Assembly (NCBI RefSeq): GCF_009818105.1
Contig: NZ_CP046564.1
Location: forward strand, 124,001-188,000
From: Bacillus sp. N1-1
GTDB lineage: Bacteria; Bacillota; Bacilli; Bacillales; Guptibacillaceae
Direction of reading: 5' to 3'
DNA length: 64,000 nt
Made by a program: the position numbers and the translations under genes. Positions 62,825 to 64,000 of this stretch are shown here, one piece after another (within the stretch, counting starts at the first letter, position 1; each line of letters begins with the position of its first letter). A model generated the notes under the pieces. It did no database searches. It was not told the DNA's origin and was given only the letters and a program-made list of their open reading frames with translations.

Positions 62825-64000
62825 TGATTGTAACCCCAGACACGTTAAAAGAACGTGAGTTTCAAGCAGTGATCAAGGAGTATTTGATCACTAATCACGC
62901 TTATTTAGAAGGCAAAAATCAAGATTATAATCGTCAGTATGCAATCGATGAGAATCGGTTGTTCGCATTCTTGGAAGATACGCAGCCTAAGGCTGTAGCT
63001 AAATTAACAGAGATTTACAAGGGGCAAGCGAGAAACAAAATCCTTTCTCGCTTGGATACCGAATTGAGACGACGTGGCATGATTGATGTGCTGCGAAACG
63101 GCATAAAAGATTACGGTGTTCAGGTGCACCTCGCATATTTTAAGCCCCCTACGACGTTGAACTCTGACATAACAGCTCTTTATGAAAAGAACCGTTTGTC
63201 AGTCACAGAAGAACTAGTTCATAAAGAAGGAGAACGAATTGATCTTGTGATTTTCTTAAACGGTTTACCCGTTCTAGCCTTTGAATTAAAGAATGAGTTC
63301 ACCGGTCAAGACGTAGATGATGCGAAACAACAGTGGATGTATGATCGGTCTGGGGAAGACTTATTGTTTCGATTTAAGCAGCGAACCCTTGCTTGTTTTG
63401 CGATGGACACTAATGAAGTATTTATGACGACAAAGCTGAACGGTAAGAAGACGTTCTTTCTCCCTTTTAACAAGGGGCACAACGGCGGTAGGGGGAATCC
63501 ATCAGTAAAAGATAAGCTAAAGACCCATTATGTTTGGGAAGACATGTTACAACGTGATAGCTTACTTGAGATATTAGGGAAGTTTGTCTATTTAAAGGTC
63601 GATGAAGAGGAAAATGATGAAGGCAAACTCATCAAAAAAGAAACGCTGATCTTCCCAAGATATCATCAACGAGACGCCGTTCAAAAATTGTTAATGCATG
63701 CGAAATCATTTGGCTCTGGTCATTCTTATCTTATTCAACATAGTGCTGGTAGTGGAAAAACCAATTCGATCTCCTGGTTATCGCATCGACTCGCTACCCT
63801 TCATAATGATAATAACAAATCTATATTTGATGGTGTAATAGTGGTGACCGACCGAAAGGTGTTAGACAAACAACTACAAAAAGCAGTTTATCAATTGGAG
63901 CACAAAGCTGGTATGGTAGCAAGGATTGAAGAAGATTCTACACAATTAGCGGAATCATTGAATAACGGAATTAAGATAATTATCACCACTATACAAAAGT
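62824..64000 (+). CDS. hsdR: Type I restriction endonuclease subunit HsdR (3' partial)
   Basis: Motor and nuclease subunit, open to the end of the window (392 codons seen of an expected 1000 or so). The N-terminal nuclease domain shows Asp140 followed by Glu154-x-Lys156 (IDLVIFLNGLPVLAFELKN), the D-ExK active site. The helicase begins with Walker A SAGSGKT at 307-313 and motif Ia VVTDRKVLDKQL. The ATG shares a base with the hsdS stop. No frameshift in the visible part, so the system may be active. Confidence 0.92.
   Translation, partial: MIVTPDTLKEREFQAVIKEYLITNHAYLEGKNQDYNRQYAIDENRLFAFLEDTQPKAVAKLTEIYKGQARNKILSRLDTELRRRGMIDVLRNGIKDYGVQVHLAYFKPPTTLNSDITALYEKNRLSVTEELVHKEGERIDLVIFLNGLPVLAFELKNEFTGQDVDDAKQQWMYDRSGEDLLFRFKQRTLACFAMDTNEVFMTTKLNGKKTFFLPFNKGHNGGRGNPSVKDKLKTHYVWEDMLQRDSLLEILGKFVYLKVDEEENDEGKLIKKETLIFPRYHQRDAVQKLLMHAKSFGSGHSYLIQHSAGSGKTNSISWLSHRLATLHNDNNKSIFDGVIVVTDRKVLDKQLQKAVYQLEHKAGMVARIEEDSTQLAESLNNGIKIIITTIQK

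Noticed and set aside
57894..64000. Insertion sequence or prophage carrying the accessory genes
   Set aside because: No transposase, integrase, terminal repeats or att-like duplications were seen in the visible part; the right border is outside the window.

Overview
The window is a chromosomal segment of a Gram-positive, endospore-forming member of the Bacillaceae. Evidence: gene order from sigH through the str, S10, spc and alpha clusters to rrn matches the Bacillus pattern. Sporulation and germination genes (cwlD, gerD, kbaA, pdaB, a Spo0E-like gene) lie in their usual places, as do the ECF-sigma pair sigW-rsiW and the glmS ribozyme. The species cannot be fixed from sequence alone; an arginase gene directly after the rrn-tRNA block is a placement I associate with Bacillaceae outside the B. 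subtilis group.

Layout. 1-4.5 kb: 3' part of sigH, rpmG, secE, nusG, rplK-rplA, then rplJL behind an L10-type leader. 4.6-12.7 kb: rsmC-like methyltransferase, rpoB, rpoC. 12.7-17.5 kb: ybxF-rpsL-rpsG-fusA-tuf. 17.5-33 kb: one long run of S10/spc/alpha genes from rpsJ to rplQ, including secY, adk, map, a KOW protein, infA and rpoA, ended by three tandem terminators. 33-37.4 kb: ecfA1-ecfA2-ecfT-truA and rplM-rpsI. 37.5-42.5 kb: DUF2521 gene, cwlD, salA, gerD(-), kbaA, pdaB(-) and a small unknown gene. 42.5-48.75 kb: a complete 16S-23S-5S operon with ten tRNA genes. 48.9-57.5 kb: rocF with a candidate arginine-repressor box, Spo0E-like gene(-), sigW-rsiW, cdaA-cdaR-glmM, and the glmS ribozyme with glmS. 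57.5-64 kb: an accessory stretch with four exact-length 20-bp tandem repeats, two unrecognised proteins (one with an HEPN-like R-x4-H motif) and a type I restriction-modification operon hsdM-hsdS-hsdR running off the window.

How it fits together. Almost everything before 57.5 kb serves ribosome and RNA polymerase production, protein export, cell-envelope precursor synthesis and sporulation. Control signals visible in sequence include sigma-A promoters with 16-18-bp spacing, the L10 leader, rRNA processing stems, a sigma-W autoregulatory promoter, candidate sigma-G promoters for gerD and pdaB, and the glmS ribozyme followed by a hairpin that would hide the glmS ribosome-binding site. Three gaps exceed 300 bp: tuf-rpsJ (terminator, two promoters, leader), glmM-glmS (terminator, promoter, ribozyme, hairpin) and glmS to the next gene (repeats, two terminators). 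No insertion sequence, prophage or CRISPR array was seen. The most likely place for something new is the accessory region after glmS, but nothing there can be called a new system from sequence alone.
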